The translations under genes and the position numbers were made by a program. Shown here one piece after another: positions 4,954 through 5,621 of a stretch of DNA of 5,621 bases. Source of the stretch: Treponema sp. (GTDB lineage: Bacteria; Spirochaetota; Spirochaetia; Treponematales; Breznakiellaceae); NCBI GenBank assembly GCA_031290325.1, contig JAITNU010000124.1, forward strand, positions 1-5,621. Reading direction: 5' to 3'. The notes beneath the pieces are model-generated. The model was given only the letters and a program-made list of their open reading frames with translations, was not told the DNA's origin and searched no databases. Every line of letters starts with the position of its first letter. The first letter of the stretch is position 1.

Positions 4954-5621
4954 ATGAACCTTGATTTTATGCGATCCGCTTTAATAGCGATCGATGTACA
5001 AAATGATTTCTGTCCCGGGTATACCCGTGTTTCAGGGGAAAAACGGCCTGCCGGGGCCTTAGCGGTCAATGAGGGGGATAGGGTTATCAAGCCCCTCAAC
5101 AGCCTGGGGAAAAAGTTCGCTCAGAATGGCGGCACCGTGATTGCCAGCGCGGACTGGCACCCTCCTGCCCATGTTTCCTTTGCCTCAGCCCATCAGGGGA
5201 TGCAACCCGGGGCTATCCTGGGGGCAGTAAAAGACCAGGTCCTCTGGCCGGATCACTGTGTACAGGGGACTGAGGGTGCCTGCTTCCACGATCACTTTGA
5301 TCTGCGGCCAGTCAACCTCATACTCCGCAAGGGGTTCCGGCAGGAGCTGGACTCCTATTCGGCTTTTTTTGAAAATGACCGGAAAACCCCCACAGGACTC
5401 GACGGTTTTTTACAGAGCCTTTCCATTGATACCCTGCTCTTAGGGGGACTTGCCACTGATTATTGCGTGCTCTACAGTGCCCTGGACGCGGTGAGAAGGG
5501 GTTACAAAACCATCGTGCTTATAGACGCGGTCCAGGGGGTTGGCTATCCCCAAGGCTCGGTGGAACGGGCCTTGGACGCCATGCGGGAGGCCGGGGTACT
5601 GCTGGTAGATTCAGAGCACTG
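4954..5621 (+). CDS. pncA: Nicotinamidase PncA (3' end cut by the window)
   Basis: An isochorismatase-fold hydrolase that deamidates nicotinamide to nicotinate and ammonia in the cytoplasm, feeding the Preiss-Handler route back to NAD+. The frame runs open to the window edge, giving 222 residues with no stop. The catalytic triad is complete: Asp14 (IAIDVQNDF), Lys126 (LRKGF) and Cys171 (ATDYCV). The metal site is Asp67 and His69 (SADWHP) plus His101 (WPDHCVQGT). LGGLATDY supplies the cis-peptide/oxyanion region, and LDSYSAFFEND matches PncA more closely than other cysteine hydrolases of the fold. Relative to the usual FCxGGALAV of PncA, about 11 residues (YTRVSGEKRPA, 23-33) are inserted near the active site. 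Typical family length is a little over 200 residues, so with the insertion only a short C-terminal tail should be missing. Divergent from the dehydrogenase, with its own extended -10 promoter. Confidence 0.95.
   Translation, partial: MNLDFMRSALIAIDVQNDFCPGYTRVSGEKRPAGALAVNEGDRVIKPLNSLGKKFAQNGGTVIASADWHPPAHVSFASAHQGMQPGAILGAVKDQVLWPDHCVQGTEGACFHDHFDLRPVNLILRKGFRQELDSYSAFFENDRKTPTGLDGFLQSLSIDTLLLGGLATDYCVLYSALDAVRRGYKTIVLIDAVQGVGYPQGSVERALDAMREAGVLLVDSEH

Noticed and set aside
4418..4957. 179-codon plus-strand frame opposite the dehydrogenase
   Set aside because: It runs across the dehydrogenase start, both promoters and the pncA start, with no protein-family character; a shadow.

Overview
The window looks like chromosomal DNA of a Gram-negative, diderm, moderately GC-rich bacterium. 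I suspect a spirochaete of the Treponema group. This rests on protein style (a LolA-like carrier, an unusually long RodZ-like protein and RimO in one transcription unit, plus an ATPase/PD-(D/E)XK-type C-terminus typical of that group) and not on any database search. I see no rRNA, tRNA, CRISPR array, insertion sequence or phage gene.

Layout. Positions 1-285 (+) hold the C-terminal end of a PD-(D/E)XK nuclease-fold protein whose start lies outside the window. Positions 286-463 carry no intact gene, but on the minus strand they hold two short protein-like remnants. One resembles the C-terminal part of an Eco57I/TaqI-like DNA methyltransferase. Positions 464-3670 (minus) form a three-gene unit transcribed lolA-like, then rodZ-like, then rimO. 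It is preceded by a well-spaced sigma-70-type promoter at 3691-3719. Positions 3770-4801 (minus) encode a zinc-dependent medium-chain dehydrogenase of the polyol (xylitol/sorbitol) type. Positions 4802-4953 are a divergent regulatory region with one promoter per direction and a small inverted repeat close to the predicted 5' end of each transcript. Positions 4954-5621 (+) encode a nicotinamidase (PncA), nearly complete but cut by the window edge.

How the genes fit together. The lolA-rodZ-rimO unit joins envelope and shape functions (lipoprotein trafficking, MreB-linked morphogenesis) with a ribosomal protein S12 modification enzyme. The three reading frames are closely spaced, and rimO starts 3 bases after the rodZ stop with no good ribosome binding site of its own, which suggests translational coupling. 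The dehydrogenase and pncA diverge from a shared 152-bp region. One probably consumes NAD+ and the other recycles nicotinamide toward NAD+, but a functional link is only an inference.

Most of the window is ordinary housekeeping and metabolic DNA, and I did not find a convincing undescribed system. The points most worth a second look are a perfect 11-bp inverted repeat inside the 3' end of rimO, the decayed methyltransferase fragment directly behind it, the extra periplasmic segment with a calcium-loop-like motif in RodZ, an insertion next to the PncA active site, and the paired 5'-end hairpins of the divergent promoters.
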